A stretch of 64,000 nucleotides of DNA from CAVTWJ01 sp963849485 (GCA_963849485.1 CAWKIF010000020.1:28437-92436), one strand, 5' to 3'. Shown: positions 48,928 through 58,694, counted from the stretch's first letter. The notes: generated from the letters alone by a model not told the origin. Numbers and translations: made by a program.

Positions 48928-50198
48928 GCCCTTAGGGCTTCCGTATTAATATCCAGGCAGAGGATGTAGGCAGTTCCGTCCTGTGCGCGAAAAAGAGACG
49001 AGAGGGTCACGCAGTTATTGCCCGAGGTCATGGAAAGGTAGGGCTCGGTAAGAAAGTGGGTCTTATTGGTGCCCGACTCCGTCAGGTAGTAGCAATAATC
49101 CCTCGCTGTATGGTCCGTCCCCTTCGGCGAGGGATGGAAAAGCCGGGGATTCCGGGTTTCCTGCCGCGTCGGGTTGAGAATGCTGTCCGTTACTTGGAAC
49201 CCGTTCTCGTCTAAGACGTAAAAACACTCGACCTGAGGGAAACGGGAGGCCATCCCCCCGAGTGTATCCCCAAATTTCGGACTGCTTAAGGGACCTAACT
49301 CCACCTGGATCTCGAAAAGGATCGAGTGGAAACGCCCCATGTTTCGGCGCTTGAGTCCCATATATTCCAGGGATCGGGCCTTATGGTCCTGGACCGCTTC
49401 CCTCACCCTCCCCAGGGTTCCCGCTTCGTCCAAATCGGCCGGCTTTTTGGGTTTGGAAAAATAAAAACCTTGGATCATGTCCACGTCCAATTCCAAGAGG
49501 GTTTGGGCCTCCTCGGCGGTTTCCACCCCCTCGGCGATGATGACCGTGCCCAGTTTCCTCCCCATGCGCACCAGGGACTTGATGATCTCCCGCTTGTAAA
49601 AATCGTTTTGGAGGTTCTCCACCAGGTACCGGTCGATTTTGAGTATGTCAGGCTTGATGAGGGGAATGCGGTTGAGGTTGGAGTGGCCCGCGCCTACATC
49701 ATCCAACGCGATCAGGAAGCCGTAATTGCGGAGAAACTCCACGAAGCGCTGGAGTTCCTTGAGGTCCTCCACCCGGGATTCGACAATCTCAACCGCGACG
49801 GCAGAGGGCCGGAGACCCATCTGAAAGACTTCCTGGCACAATTGTCCAGGGCCGCCCAGGCCCAATTCCACGATGGATCCGTCCAGGTTCAGGGTCAAAA
49901 GGTAGTTGGGATTTTGCAGATGGATTCCCCGGAAGGCATCCATGATTTTTTTGCGGCAAAGCAGGTCGAGTTCCACTTCCAAGTCTTGGATGGCGGCCTG
50001 GCGAAAAAGTTCGGTAGGGGAAATCAGGGACCGGCTACCCGGAGTCATTCCCCGGGACAGGCCCTCCAATCCCACGATACTCTGGCGCTTCAAGGAAACG
50101 AGGGGCTGGAAATGGGCTTCGATGCATTCTCCGGCTAGGATTTCATCGAGGTTGAAATTGACCGGGCTGGCCTTGCTGGAGAGAACGTTCTTACCCAT
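48924..50198 (-). CDS. EAL-domain cyclic-di-GMP phosphodiesterase with C-terminal sensor-like domain
   Basis: 424 residues. EAL domain at about 15-255 with the signature loop as VGLEGLSRG (Gly for Ala), the Mg-binding LTLNLD, IALDDVGAGHSNLNRI (DDFG-type loop), KIDRYLVENL and VIIAEGVETAEEA. All metal and catalytic residues of active enzymes appear present. Residues about 290-424 form a Cache/PDC-like domain (FHSILFEIQVELGPL, ECFYVLDENGFQVTD, YYLTESGTNKTHF, YLSMTSGNNCVTLS), an unusual position after the catalytic domain and without membrane helices. It would bind a small ligand in the cytoplasm and set c-di-GMP breakdown. Confidence 0.92.
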   Translation of the reverse strand: MGKNVLSSKASPVNFNLDEILAGECIEAHFQPLVSLKRQSIVGLEGLSRGMTPGSRSLISPTELFRQAAIQDLEVELDLLCRKKIMDAFRGIHLQNPNYLLTLNLDGSIVELGLGGPGQLCQEVFQMGLRPSAVAVEIVESRVEDLKELQRFVEFLRNYGFLIALDDVGAGHSNLNRIPLIKPDILKIDRYLVENLQNDFYKREIIKSLVRMGRKLGTVIIAEGVETAEEAQTLLELDVDMIQGFYFSKPKKPADLDEAGTLGRVREAVQDHKARSLEYMGLKRRNMGRFHSILFEIQVELGPLSSPKFGDTLGGMASRFPQVECFYVLDENGFQVTDSILNPTRQETRNPRLFHPSPKGTDHTARDYCYYLTESGTNKTHFLTEPYLSMTSGNNCVTLSSLFRAQDGTAYILCLDINTEALRA

Positions 50199-50409
50199 GG
50201 CGGCCTCCTTCCCAAGTGTGCGATCTGTATGTGTCGTGGGAAGAATACGTTAACTCCATCGGCGGGAAAGCATCAACCTTTCAATGTTAAAACATTCGAC
50301 ATTTTTTAAAAGTGCACAAACTTTTTCCAAGGAATGAAAATAAAAATGTTGAGGAAATTAAAACTGCCCGATTTGTGTCCGGCCTCTTGGGGTAGAAAAT
50401 CTTTGAATA

Positions 50410-51537
50410 CTACGGATTGACGGTGGCGACGTAAACTTCCTTGCCGCCGGAAATCTTGAGCACCACCGCCGGCTTCACCGCGTTGCGGTTGGCGTCAATG
50501 CTGATGGTTCCGGTCACGCCCTGGAAATTCTTGACAGAGGACAACGCGTCCCGCAAGTCCGGTCCGCTGAGGCTCTTGGCGTTTTTCAAAGCCTCCCCCA
50601 GGACTCCCGCCGCGTCGTAGGCCAGGGTCGCCAAGGCATCCGGCACGTGTTTCCACATGGCCTGGTACTTCTGCACATAGGCCTGGACCTTGGGGTCCTG
50701 GGACTGGGCGGTGAAATGGTCCGAATGGTAGCAGCCTTCCAGGGCCGCTCCCCCGATCTCGAACAATTTCGGCGAATCCCATCCGTCTCCTCCCAGGAGC
50801 GGTTGTTTCAACCCGAGTTCCCGGGCCTGACGGGCGATCAGACCCACCTCCGTGTAATAACCCGGCACGAAGATCACGTCCGGCTGGGTGCCGCGGATAT
50901 TGGTGAGCTGGGATTTGAAGTCGATATCCCCCTGAACGTAGCTCTGGTCAACCACGATCTGCCCGCCCTTGGACTTGAACCGGGCGATGAAGTAATCCGC
51001 CAGGCCCATGCTATAGTCGCTCTTCTGGTCCCGGAAAACCGCCGCGGTCTTGGCCTTGAGGGTGTCCAGGGCGAAATCGGCCATGACCTGGCCCTGAAAG
51101 GGGTCGATGAAACAGACCCGGAAAACATAATCCCCAACCTGGGTGACCTTGGGATTGGTGGAGGAAGGGGAAATCATGGGAATCTTATTGGACTGGCAGA
51201 TGGGGGCCGCCGCCAGGGAAAGGGAACTGGCCACTTCCCCCACGATCACTTGGGAAGAATCCTGGGTGAGGAGCTTCGTTACCGCCACTGCCGCCTCCTC
51301 GGGCTTCCCTTGGTCGTCCACCGTGTTGACGACCAGTTTTTTTCCATTGATGCCCCCCGCGGCGTTGATTTCCGAAACCGCCAAGAGCAGGCCCTCGTGG
51401 TTGGATTGGCCAAAGGTGGCCTGGGAACCGGTGAGAGAGGCGAACTCGCCGATGCGGATTTCGTTGGGGTGCACCTTGGGCCCGCAGGAAAGCGCGAGAA
51501 GGATGGGCAGCGATAAAAGGAGGGTGAAGCGGCGCAT
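50410..51537 (-). CDS. livJ: Branched-chain amino-acid-binding lipoprotein (LivJ/LivK-like)
   Basis: 375 residues. Lipoprotein signal MRRFTLLLSLPILLALSC with Cys18 as the lipidated residue, then the periplasmic binding protein type I fold: EIRIGEFASLTGSQATFGQ, NEINAAGGINGKKLVV, VIVGEVASSLSLAAAPICQ and the closing VTGTISIDANRNAVKPAVVLKI. Binds leucine, isoleucine, valine or a related ligand and passes it to LivHM. It is 2.9 kb from livH and separated by a phosphoesterase and an EAL gene, so it forms its own unit; two promoters must be coordinated. Confidence 0.92.
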   Translation of the reverse strand: MRRFTLLLSLPILLALSCGPKVHPNEIRIGEFASLTGSQATFGQSNHEGLLLAVSEINAAGGINGKKLVVNTVDDQGKPEEAAVAVTKLLTQDSSQVIVGEVASSLSLAAAPICQSNKIPMISPSSTNPKVTQVGDYVFRVCFIDPFQGQVMADFALDTLKAKTAAVFRDQKSDYSMGLADYFIARFKSKGGQIVVDQSYVQGDIDFKSQLTNIRGTQPDVIFVPGYYTEVGLIARQARELGLKQPLLGGDGWDSPKLFEIGGAALEGCYHSDHFTAQSQDPKVQAYVQKYQAMWKHVPDALATLAYDAAGVLGEALKNAKSLSGPDLRDALSSVKNFQGVTGTISIDANRNAVKPAVVLKISGGKEVYVATVNP

Positions 51538-51608
51538 GGGAAACTCCTTAACGGTTGGAATTGCGCAGTAGGATAGGCAAGAACAAAGACAGCGTCAATA
51601 AAGGTGCG

Positions 51609-52850
51609 TCAGGCAGGTAGGTCCCATTCCTGTAACGCATCAGACTGACCCGAAGGCCTGGGACCCTTCTTAAAGAATAGGAACACCAGGACCGCCGTCA
51701 GGACAAGAACCCCGGATAAAAGGCCAACGCAGGCGGGCCATTTGCCCCATTTCCAAAGCAGGCCTGGCACCACCGATCCCGTAAAGCCACCCAAGTAATA
51801 GAAGGTCACATAGAGGCCCACCGCCGAGGCCTTGGCTTTTCCCGCCGTCGCGCCCACCATCTTGTTCGCCACGGTCTGGCACATGAAGACCCCCGAACAG
51901 CACAAACTTACCCCCACGATCACCCAAGGCAAATGTTGGATCAGGGTGAGTCCCACTCCCACCGCGGAAACCAAAAGGCTTAAGGCCAGGGTTCCGGAAA
52001 GGTTCATCCGGTCCACCCGGCGGCCCGCCAAGGGCGTAATGACCGCCCCCACCAGGTAAACAAAAAAGATGGACCCCAAGGCCGAGGTCCTTAAACCAAA
52101 GGGGGCGTCGGCCAGGTAAAAGGTGATGTAGGTGAAGGTGCCCACCAGGGAAAAGAGCACTACGAACCCCACCGCGTTCACCGCCAGGAGGGCGGGATTG
52201 CCCAGGTGCTCCCTCAAATGTCGCAACGACGCGCGGGTGTCCTCGACCTTTTTAAACCGCCGGGCCAGGGGAAGCCATTGAGCGATCCCCAGCGTTAAAA
52301 GAAGGATGAGGAACCCTAAAACAAGGAACACCCATTGCCACCCAAAAGCATCCGCCACCAGACCCGAGAGGTACCGGCCCGTGAAGCCCCCCACCACCGT
52401 GCCGGTGACGTAAACCGAAGTGGCGAATCCGGCTTCGTGGTGGGGCCATTCCTCACTCACATAGGCCACGGTCACCGCGAAAACCATGGGGGTGAGGAGG
52501 CCTTGGATAAACCTCCAGAGGATGAGGGCGGGAAGGGAATCCGCAAGGCCCGTCAAGAGGGTGGCCAGGCCCAGGAGATAGAGGGCGGGGACGATCACCT
52601 TTTTGCGTCCCTGCTGGTCGGCCAGGATCCCCACCCAAGGCGCCGCCAGGGCCACCGCCAAGGTGGCAGCCGAGACCGTCAAGCTGACCGCCAATTGGCT
52701 GGCCCTGAAATTTCTCATTAAGAGGGGCAGAAGGGGCTGGGTGGCATAAAGGGATAGGAAAGCGCAAAAACCCGTCAGGCCAACCGAAAGGGTTCTCAAA
52801 CTCATCAGGGGAGCCTTAGCGCCGGGGAAAGTATTACTTTTGGAATTCAA
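51609..52850 (-). CDS. MFS transporter, drug or arabinose-efflux type (YnfM-like)
   Basis: 413 residues with twelve predicted helices. DHA1-type motifs: LADQQGRKKVIVPALYLLGL (motif A), WRFIQGLLTPMVFAVTVAYVSEEW with the family's central Gly-Pro pattern, and RYLSGLVADAFGWQWVFLV between helices 5 and 6. The match of FCAFLSLYATQPLLPLL to YnfM-type proteins suggests export of sugars or drugs, but the substrate is unknown. The end of the copper ATPase gene overlaps its start by 4 bases (52847-52850), so the two are translationally coupled. Confidence 0.9.
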   Translation of the reverse strand: MNSKSNTFPGAKAPLMSLRTLSVGLTGFCAFLSLYATQPLLPLLMRNFRASQLAVSLTVSAATLAVALAAPWVGILADQQGRKKVIVPALYLLGLATLLTGLADSLPALILWRFIQGLLTPMVFAVTVAYVSEEWPHHEAGFATSVYVTGTVVGGFTGRYLSGLVADAFGWQWVFLVLGFLILLLTLGIAQWLPLARRFKKVEDTRASLRHLREHLGNPALLAVNAVGFVVLFSLVGTFTYITFYLADAPFGLRTSALGSIFFVYLVGAVITPLAGRRVDRMNLSGTLALSLLVSAVGVGLTLIQHLPWVIVGVSLCCSGVFMCQTVANKMVGATAGKAKASAVGLYVTFYYLGGFTGSVVPGLLWKWGKWPACVGLLSGVLVLTAVLVFLFFKKGPRPSGQSDALQEWDLPA

Positions 52851-55087
52851 TATTTTTTCCAGTAAAGGCGCAGCGCGTTACCGACCACGGACAGGGAGGA
52901 AAAGGACATGGCCAGGGCCGCCCAGGATGGGGGAACGGTCGCGAAAATCGCCAGGGGCAAGGCCAGGAAGTTGTAACCGAAGGCCCAGTAAAGGTTCTGC
53001 TGGATGACCCTAAAGGTGTCCCTGGAAATCCGGATGGCCTCCACGACCTTCTTTAAATCCCCCTTCACCAGCACCATGTCACCCGCTTCCTTGGCGGCGT
53101 CGGCGCCCGTGCCCAAAGCCACCCCAAGATCGGAAGCGGATAGGGCTCCCGCGTCGTTGTACCCATCCCCGACCATGGCGACCTTTCGCCCCTTCCCCTG
53201 CAATTCCCGGATATAGTTCACTTTATCCTCCGGCTTCATCTGGGATCGCACTTCACTCACACTCAGGCGATCCCCCAAGCGGCGGGCGGCGATCTCCCCG
53301 TCCCCGGTCAAGAGATGGATTTCCAGTCCCAGAGCCTTCAACTTTTCCACCACCTCCGAGGAATCGGCCCTCAGGGGGTCATCCATAATAAAGAGGCCCG
53401 CGATCTTCCGGTCCACCGCCACGAGGGAAACCGTCTGTCCGCCCTGCCGGTAGGCTTCGGAGTTGGCCCTCGCCTGGGGGGAAGCCACCACCCCTTCGAG
53501 GGACTCGATGAAGGCCTTGGTGCCGATGGCGACCTCGTGGCCTTCCACCAGGCCCTGGAGGCCCGCCCCGGGCACCTCCTGGACCTTTTCGGCCTTGGGC
53601 AGAACCATGTCCAGAACCATGATTTCCCTCAAGATGGAGGAAGCCAGTGGATGGTTGGTATAGCATTCCAGGGCGCCCGCGTAACGCAGCAGCTTTTCCT
53701 CGTTCCATCCTTCCAGTGGCACCAGATCCACCAACCGGGGCTTGCCCTCGGTCAGGGTTCCCGTTTTGTCGAAAGCGATGACGGTGATTTCATTCGATTT
53801 TTCCAAAACCTCCGCCCGGCGGATCAAAATCCCCCGCTTGGCCGCAACCCCAATGCCCACCATCAAGGCGATCGGTGTGGCTAGGCCTAAGGCGCAGGGA
53901 CAGGCGATCACCAAGACCGCGATGGCGTGGGAAAGCCCCGGAATGAACCCTCCCCCTGGCATGAGCATCCAGCCCCCTAGGGTCATGCAGGATAAGACCA
54001 GTACCACCGGCACGAACACCGCCGCCGCCTTGTCGGCGGCCCTTTGGGCGGGGGCCTTCGAAGACTGGGCCTCCTCCACCAGCCGGACCATGCGGGAAAG
54101 GGCGGTGGTTTCCCCCACCGATTGCGCCTTCAGGGTGAGGGTTTGGTTCCCGTTCAGGGTCCCGGCGAAAACCTTGTCTCCCATGATCTTGACCACCGGC
54201 TCGGCTTCCCCGGTTAAGAGGGACTCATCCACCGTGCCCCGCCCTTCCTCGATCTCGCCGTCCACCGGAAAAACCTCCCCGGGCCTGACACAAATCTTAT
54301 CCCCCGGCATCACCTGGGCGGCGGGCAGGTCCTCCTGTCGGGTGGCTCGGACTACATGGGCGATGGGAGGTTGAAGATCCAGGAGATATTCCAGGGCCCG
54401 GCTGGCTTTTTGACGGGAAAGGATCTCCAGGTAGCGCCCCAGGGCGACAAAAAACAGGATGAAACCGGAGGCCTCGAAATAAACCGGGCCCGGTTTGCCA
54501 AAAACCGCCGGGAGGGAGGCAAGAAAAGCGACCGTGGAACCCAGGGAGACCAGTGTGTCCATCGTGGTTTCGCCCCGGACCAGGTTTTTCAAAGCTTTTT
54601 GATGGAAGGGCCCCCCCACGACCAGCCAAAGGGGCAGGGCCAGGATCATCTGTTCCCGGACGGTAAAGCTCAAGGGCATGAACCACAAGAAGAGATGTTC
54701 CAGGAAAAAGGGGGTCACCAGGAGGCCCCCGGCGAACACCCGCCAACCCAGGCGCATCCTTTCAATACGGTAGAGGTCGGCGCTTTTTTGCTCGGGTAGA
54801 AAGGGCTTCAGTTGGTACCCGGCCTTTTCCACCGCTTGGAAAAGGGGCTCAGTGGATAGGGGGTCCTTCCCCATCCGCACATAGGCCTTTTGGTTGGCGA
54901 AATGAACGGTGGCGTCCGTGACCCCGGGAACCCCCTTCAACCGGTTTTCCACCTTCGACGCGCAGGCCGCGCAGGTCATGCCCTCCACCGCGAAAATGAG
55001 GAGGGGGGAGGATTCCTGATTCTTGGAACTTGCCTCGGAGTGGGTGGAGTCGGGGGGATTATTTCCCAAGGTGGCAGGGGAGTTCAC
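52847..55087 (-). CDS. copA: Copper-exporting P1B-type ATPase
   Basis: 746 residues from a GTG at 55087, which overlaps the stop of the small metal-binding gene (TCGTGA), a coupled start; the frame continues upstream to 55252 only as a shadow of that gene. One N-terminal heavy-metal domain (VEGMTCAACASKVE), eight membrane helices, TGEAEPV (actuator), the ion path CPC motif (VIACPCALGLATP), DKTGTLTEGKP with the phosphorylated Asp, and MVGDGYNDAGALSASDLGVAL at the hinge. The CPC and Asn/Tyr residues are those of Cu(I) pumps. Exports copper from the cytoplasm. Confidence 0.95.
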   Translation of the reverse strand: MNSPATLGNNPPDSTHSEASSKNQESSPLLIFAVEGMTCAACASKVENRLKGVPGVTDATVHFANQKAYVRMGKDPLSTEPLFQAVEKAGYQLKPFLPEQKSADLYRIERMRLGWRVFAGGLLVTPFFLEHLFLWFMPLSFTVREQMILALPLWLVVGGPFHQKALKNLVRGETTMDTLVSLGSTVAFLASLPAVFGKPGPVYFEASGFILFFVALGRYLEILSRQKASRALEYLLDLQPPIAHVVRATRQEDLPAAQVMPGDKICVRPGEVFPVDGEIEEGRGTVDESLLTGEAEPVVKIMGDKVFAGTLNGNQTLTLKAQSVGETTALSRMVRLVEEAQSSKAPAQRAADKAAAVFVPVVLVLSCMTLGGWMLMPGGGFIPGLSHAIAVLVIACPCALGLATPIALMVGIGVAAKRGILIRRAEVLEKSNEITVIAFDKTGTLTEGKPRLVDLVPLEGWNEEKLLRYAGALECYTNHPLASSILREIMVLDMVLPKAEKVQEVPGAGLQGLVEGHEVAIGTKAFIESLEGVVASPQARANSEAYRQGGQTVSLVAVDRKIAGLFIMDDPLRADSSEVVEKLKALGLEIHLLTGDGEIAARRLGDRLSVSEVRSQMKPEDKVNYIRELQGKGRKVAMVGDGYNDAGALSASDLGVALGTGADAAKEAGDMVLVKGDLKKVVEAIRISRDTFRVIQQNLYWAFGYNFLALPLAIFATVPPSWAALAMSFSSLSVVGNALRLYWKKY

Positions 55088-55296
55088 GAAATAAGGCCCG
55101 CCTGATAGCCTTCTTTTTCTACCGCCCGAATAGCGGAGGCCGGGTCGATAGGATCGGCATGGTGGAGAACAGCTTTTTTCGTGGCCAGGTTGACTTCGGC
55201 CTGGCTTACGCCGGGAAGGGAGGCTAAAGCCTCTTGGACCGAATGCTGGCAATGCCCACAGGTCATTCCCTCAACCCAAAGGACGGTTTGATTCAT
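55084..55296 (-). CDS. copZ: CopZ-like copper chaperone (heavy-metal-associated domain)
   Basis: 70 residues, a complete single HMA domain: VEGMTCGHCQHSVQEALASL with the two metal-binding Cys, then a beta strand (QAEVNLATKKAVLHH) and helix (DPASAIRAVEKEGYQ). It carries copper to CopA, whose GTG start overlaps its stop codon. First gene of the copper unit copZ-copA-MFS on the minus strand. No copper regulator gene is seen beside it; the 258-bp region before aconitase holds the promoter but I cannot pick its boxes with confidence. Confidence 0.9.
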   Translation of the reverse strand: MNQTVLWVEGMTCGHCQHSVQEALASLPGVSQAEVNLATKKAVLHHADPIDPASAIRAVEKEGYQAGLIS

Positions 55297-55554
55297 CGGT
55301 TCCTTACCTCAAACCCGAAATTATCATTAACTTAGGAGCTACAAGGGTAAAAATAAAGCTGACAGTAATATATTTAAAACTCGCGCCAGGAGTTAATTCT
55401 ATTAAATTCAAGGGTTTTCACGGTTTCCAACCTTCATTAAGAGTTGAATTGGGGGTTCGGGCCGTTTCATAATGACGCCTTCATTCATCATCCCCCTTTC
55501 AACTGGCGGGATCCACGGGGAGATTCCAAACACGCGTCAATTCCGGAGGAAACC

Positions 55555-57555
55555 ATGCCGTCCAAGGAACGAATCAACCTTGTCCAAAAGATCATCCATC
55601 AGCATTTAGTCACGGGAAACCCTGTTGCGGGGGAAGAAATCGGCATCCGAATCGACCAAACCCTCACCCAGGACGCCACCGGAACCATGGCTTACCTTCA
55701 ATTTGAGGCCATGGGCATCCCAAAGGTCCAAACCAAGCTTTCCGTCTCCTATGTCGACCACAACATGCTCCAAACGGGCTTTGAGAACGCCGACGACCAC
55801 CGCTACCTCCAATCGGTGGCCTCCAAGCACGGTATTTATTTCTCCCGGCCCGGCAACGGCATCTGCCACCAGGTCCATCTGGAAAGGTTCGCCGTGCCCG
55901 GACAGACCCTCCTGGGGTCGGACTCCCATACCCCCACCTGCGGCGGGCTGGGGATGCTGGCCATCGGGGCCGGAGGGCTGGATGTGGCCGTGGCCATGGG
56001 CGGAGGTCCTTTCTTTCTCAACATGCCCAAGGTTTTAAGGGTGGAACTCAAGGGGAAACTGAAACCCTGGACCACCGCCAAGGACATTATTTTGGAGGTT
56101 TTACGCCGCCTGACGGTCAAGGGGGGGGTGGGCAAGATCCTGGAATACACCGGTCCGGGGGTCAAGAGCCTTTCCGCCACCGAGCGGGGTACCATCACCA
56201 ATATGGGCGCCGAGCTGGGCGCCACCACCTCGGTTTTCCCCTCGGATGAAAACACCCGGGAATATATGAAGGCCCAGGGACGGGGCAAGGATTGGGCTCC
56301 TCTGGCCGCGGACGCAGGCGCCACCTACGACGAGGAACTCATCATCGACCTCAATAAGCTGGAACCCCTCATGGCCCAGCCCCACAGCCCGGACAATGTC
56401 ATCGAGGTTTCCAAACTCAAGAACGTGGAAGTGAACCAGGTTTGCGTCGGCTCCTGCACCAACAGCTCCTACCGGGACCTGATGGCCGTGGCCAAGATGC
56501 TTAAGGGCCAGCATATCCATCCCAGCGTTTCCATGACCGTCACCCCCGGTTCCAAACAGGTCTTCGAGATGATCGCCAAGAACGGGGCCCTGGCCGACAT
56601 CATCGCCTCCGGTGCCCGCATCATCGAGTCCGCCTGCGGACCCTGCATCGGTATGGGCCAGGCCCCCCCCTCGGGCGGGGTCTCCATCCGCAGTTTTAAC
56701 CGTAATTTCGAGGGTCGCTCCGGCACCAAGGACGCCAAGGTCTACCTGGCTTCCCCCGAAACCTGCGTGGCCTGCGCCCTGACCGGCAAGATCACCGATC
56801 CCGGTACCCTGGGCAAGGCCTTCAAGATCGCCATCCCCGACAAGTTCGCCTGGGACGACGAGGGCATCATCCCCCCCGCCAAGGACCCCAAGAAGGTCGA
56901 GGTCGTGCGCGGACCCAACATCAAGCCCCTGCCCGTCAAGGAAGCGCTGGTGGAAACCTTGGAAGGTGTCCTGCTCTTGAAGGTGGGCGATAACATCACC
57001 ACCGACCACATCATGCCCGCCGGGTCCAAGGTGCTGCCCTTCCGTTCGAACATCCCCAAGATCTCCGAATTCGTTTTCGAGAACGTGGACGCCACCTTCT
57101 CCAAAAGGGCCAAGGAAGCCGGCGGCGGTTTCGTGGTGGGCGGGGACAACTACGGTCAGGGTTCCTCCCGGGAGCACGCCGCCCTGGCGCCCATGTTCCT
57201 GGGGGTCAAGGCCGTGATCGCCAAGAGCTTCGCCCGCATCCACCGGGCCAACCTCATCAACTTCGGCATCCTTCCCCTCACCTTCGTGACGGCCGCCGAT
57301 TACGATAATTTGGAGCAGGGCCAACAGCTTTGCATTCCCGACCTGAAGCAGGTCATGAAGGCCGAGCATCCCTTCCCCTTGAAGAACATCACGACGGGCA
57401 AATCTATTCAAGTCATCCACAACCTGACCGAGCGCCAGAAGGAGATCATCTGCGCGGGCGGACTTTTGAACCACACCAAGCAAAAGAGCGCCGCAGAGGC
57501 CGAGGCCGCCAAGCCTGCCAAGGGGCCGAAGGTTTCCAAGGCCAAGAGCAAGTAA
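55555..57555 (+). CDS. acn: Aconitate hydratase
   Basis: 666 residues from MPSKERIN, set by GGAGGA 8 bases upstream; the frame extends 111 bases further without a signal. The [4Fe-4S] cysteines are in VGSCTNSSYRDL and ESACGPCIGMGQAPPSG. Active-site parts: LLGSDSHTPTCGGLGMLAIG, RNFEGRSGT, DNYGQGSSREHAALAP with the catalytic Ser, and FARIHRANLINFGILPL. The whole is the single-chain aconitase type (TIGR01342-like) of the TCA cycle, which turns citrate into isocitrate. A strong terminator follows at 57572. Confidence 0.96.
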   Translation: MPSKERINLVQKIIHQHLVTGNPVAGEEIGIRIDQTLTQDATGTMAYLQFEAMGIPKVQTKLSVSYVDHNMLQTGFENADDHRYLQSVASKHGIYFSRPGNGICHQVHLERFAVPGQTLLGSDSHTPTCGGLGMLAIGAGGLDVAVAMGGGPFFLNMPKVLRVELKGKLKPWTTAKDIILEVLRRLTVKGGVGKILEYTGPGVKSLSATERGTITNMGAELGATTSVFPSDENTREYMKAQGRGKDWAPLAADAGATYDEELIIDLNKLEPLMAQPHSPDNVIEVSKLKNVEVNQVCVGSCTNSSYRDLMAVAKMLKGQHIHPSVSMTVTPGSKQVFEMIAKNGALADIIASGARIIESACGPCIGMGQAPPSGGVSIRSFNRNFEGRSGTKDAKVYLASPETCVACALTGKITDPGTLGKAFKIAIPDKFAWDDEGIIPPAKDPKKVEVVRGPNIKPLPVKEALVETLEGVLLLKVGDNITTDHIMPAGSKVLPFRSNIPKISEFVFENVDATFSKRAKEAGGGFVVGGDNYGQGSSREHAALAPMFLGVKAVIAKSFARIHRANLINFGILPLTFVTAADYDNLEQGQQLCIPDLKQVMKAEHPFPLKNITTGKSIQVIHNLTERQKEIICAGGLLNHTKQKSAAEAEAAKPAKGPKVSKAKSK

Positions 57556-57571
57556 CGCTCTACAGCCACTC

Positions 57572-57600
57572 AGCCCCGCCGTCAAAAGCGGGGCTTTTTT
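57572..57600 (+). terminator. Rho-independent terminator of acn
   Basis: Perfect 8-bp stem AGCCCCGC/GCGGGGCT (57572-57579, 57588-57595), 8-base loop and a T6 run continuing into TTATTTA, 17 bp after the stop codon. Confidence 0.95.
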
Positions 57601-57638
57601 ATTTAGGAAACCAAAAAAGCCTTAAGACAAAAACAATT

Positions 57639-57857
57639 TTTACCGCCAAGCCGCAAAGTTCGCCATACCGACCTTCAAAAAAACAGCTAATGTGGTCGGC
57701 ATAGTGCCGATTCCAATAAATTATTTTTATGGTAAATCGGCACAAGAAAAGCAAAAAAAGAATTAGGATAGATTCAGGCGTTTTTGCTTTTTATTTCTTA
57801 ATCATCGTTGTTCTTGGCGGCCTTGGCCCCTGCCCATTGGGTGCGGTCCCAATGGGC
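57639..57857. repeat. Hairpin-rich gap with one CACC(N)AAG-type repeat
   Basis: The 298-bp gap between acn and the methyltransferase gene has no gene. It holds a degenerate copy of the CACC-AAG repeat (57639-57664), a 9-bp inverted repeat GTGCCGATT/AATCGGCAC (57704-57712, 57735-57743), and a 10-bp hairpin GCCCATTGGG/CCCAATGGGC (57832-57841, 57848-57857). The hairpin lies 40 bp before the methyltransferase start without a T-run. Confidence 0.6.
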
Positions 57858-57898
57858 TTGGCGGTGATATAAATTTTTTGAGCTTTTAAGGACAGGAT

Positions 57899-58678
57899 AT
57901 GGACTCGAACCCCTCCCGGCAAAACGACCTGATCCTCGACCAATTCACCAAGCAAGCCGACTCCTTCGCGGCCCGCATGGCCTCGGAACCCTTCAACCCG
58001 CTTTCCATCCAACTGCTCCTCCAGCGGGTGGACTTGACGGGCAAGGAAAGCCTCTTGGATGTCGCCTGCGGGCCGGGCTTGCTGGCCCTGGGGCTGGCCC
58101 CCAAGGTAAAAAAGGTCACGGGGATCGACCTAGTCCCCGCCATGTTGGATAAAGCCCGGGCCTTCCAGGCCCAGGCGGGTATCGCGAATGCCGAATGGGT
58201 CCTGGGGGACGTCTACCCGCTTCCCTTTCCGGACCGCGAGTTCCACGGAGTGCTGAGCCGATTCGCCTTACACCATCACCCCGACCCCGCTTGTCTTTTG
58301 GGGGAAATGAAGAGGGTCGCTAAAAAAAGCGGCTGGATCTGCCTGATCGATATCACCCCCGCCGAGGACAAGGCGGAGGCTTTCAACTCCTTTGAGAAGA
58401 TGCGGGACCCTTCCCATACCCGCGCCCTTTCCATGCCCGAATTCAAATACCTGGCCCGGGAAGCAGGGCTTAAGAACCTGAGCCTCGATTTCTGCGGTTT
58501 GGAAAGGGATTTGGAAAACCAACTGGCCAGCTCCTTCCCGGAACCGGGAAACGCGGATAAGATCCGCCGGTTGTTCGAGCAGGACCTGGCGGACCAAAAG
58601 CTGGGCGTTCAATCGCGCCGGGAGAACGGCCGGATCCGTTACACTTACCCCGTCACCCTGCTGGTGGGTTATCTTTGA
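57899..58678 (+). CDS. Class I SAM-dependent methyltransferase
   Basis: 259 residues. Motif I is LLDVACGPGLLALGLAP, the acidic end of strand 2 is GIDLVPAML, and motif IV is VLSRFALHHHPDPACLLGEMKRV; the fold is that of small-molecule methyltransferases such as UbiE-like proteins. After SAM binding it methylates an unknown acceptor; no partner enzyme is next to it. The start is the ATG after AAGGACAGGAT. It ends 16 bases before the membrane protein gene, so the two may share a transcript. Confidence 0.9.
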   Translation: MDSNPSRQNDLILDQFTKQADSFAARMASEPFNPLSIQLLLQRVDLTGKESLLDVACGPGLLALGLAPKVKKVTGIDLVPAMLDKARAFQAQAGIANAEWVLGDVYPLPFPDREFHGVLSRFALHHHPDPACLLGEMKRVAKKSGWICLIDITPAEDKAEAFNSFEKMRDPSHTRALSMPEFKYLAREAGLKNLSLDFCGLERDLENQLASSFPEPGNADKIRRLFEQDLADQKLGVQSRRENGRIRYTYPVTLLVGYL

Positions 58679-58694
58679 ATGGGTAGGTTCTCTT

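Noticed and set aside
56101..57585. 494-codon open frame antisense to aconitase
   Set aside because: Pure shadow of a GC-rich coding sequence; low-complexity Gly/His/Asp-rich translation with no family features, while the other strand encodes a perfect aconitase.
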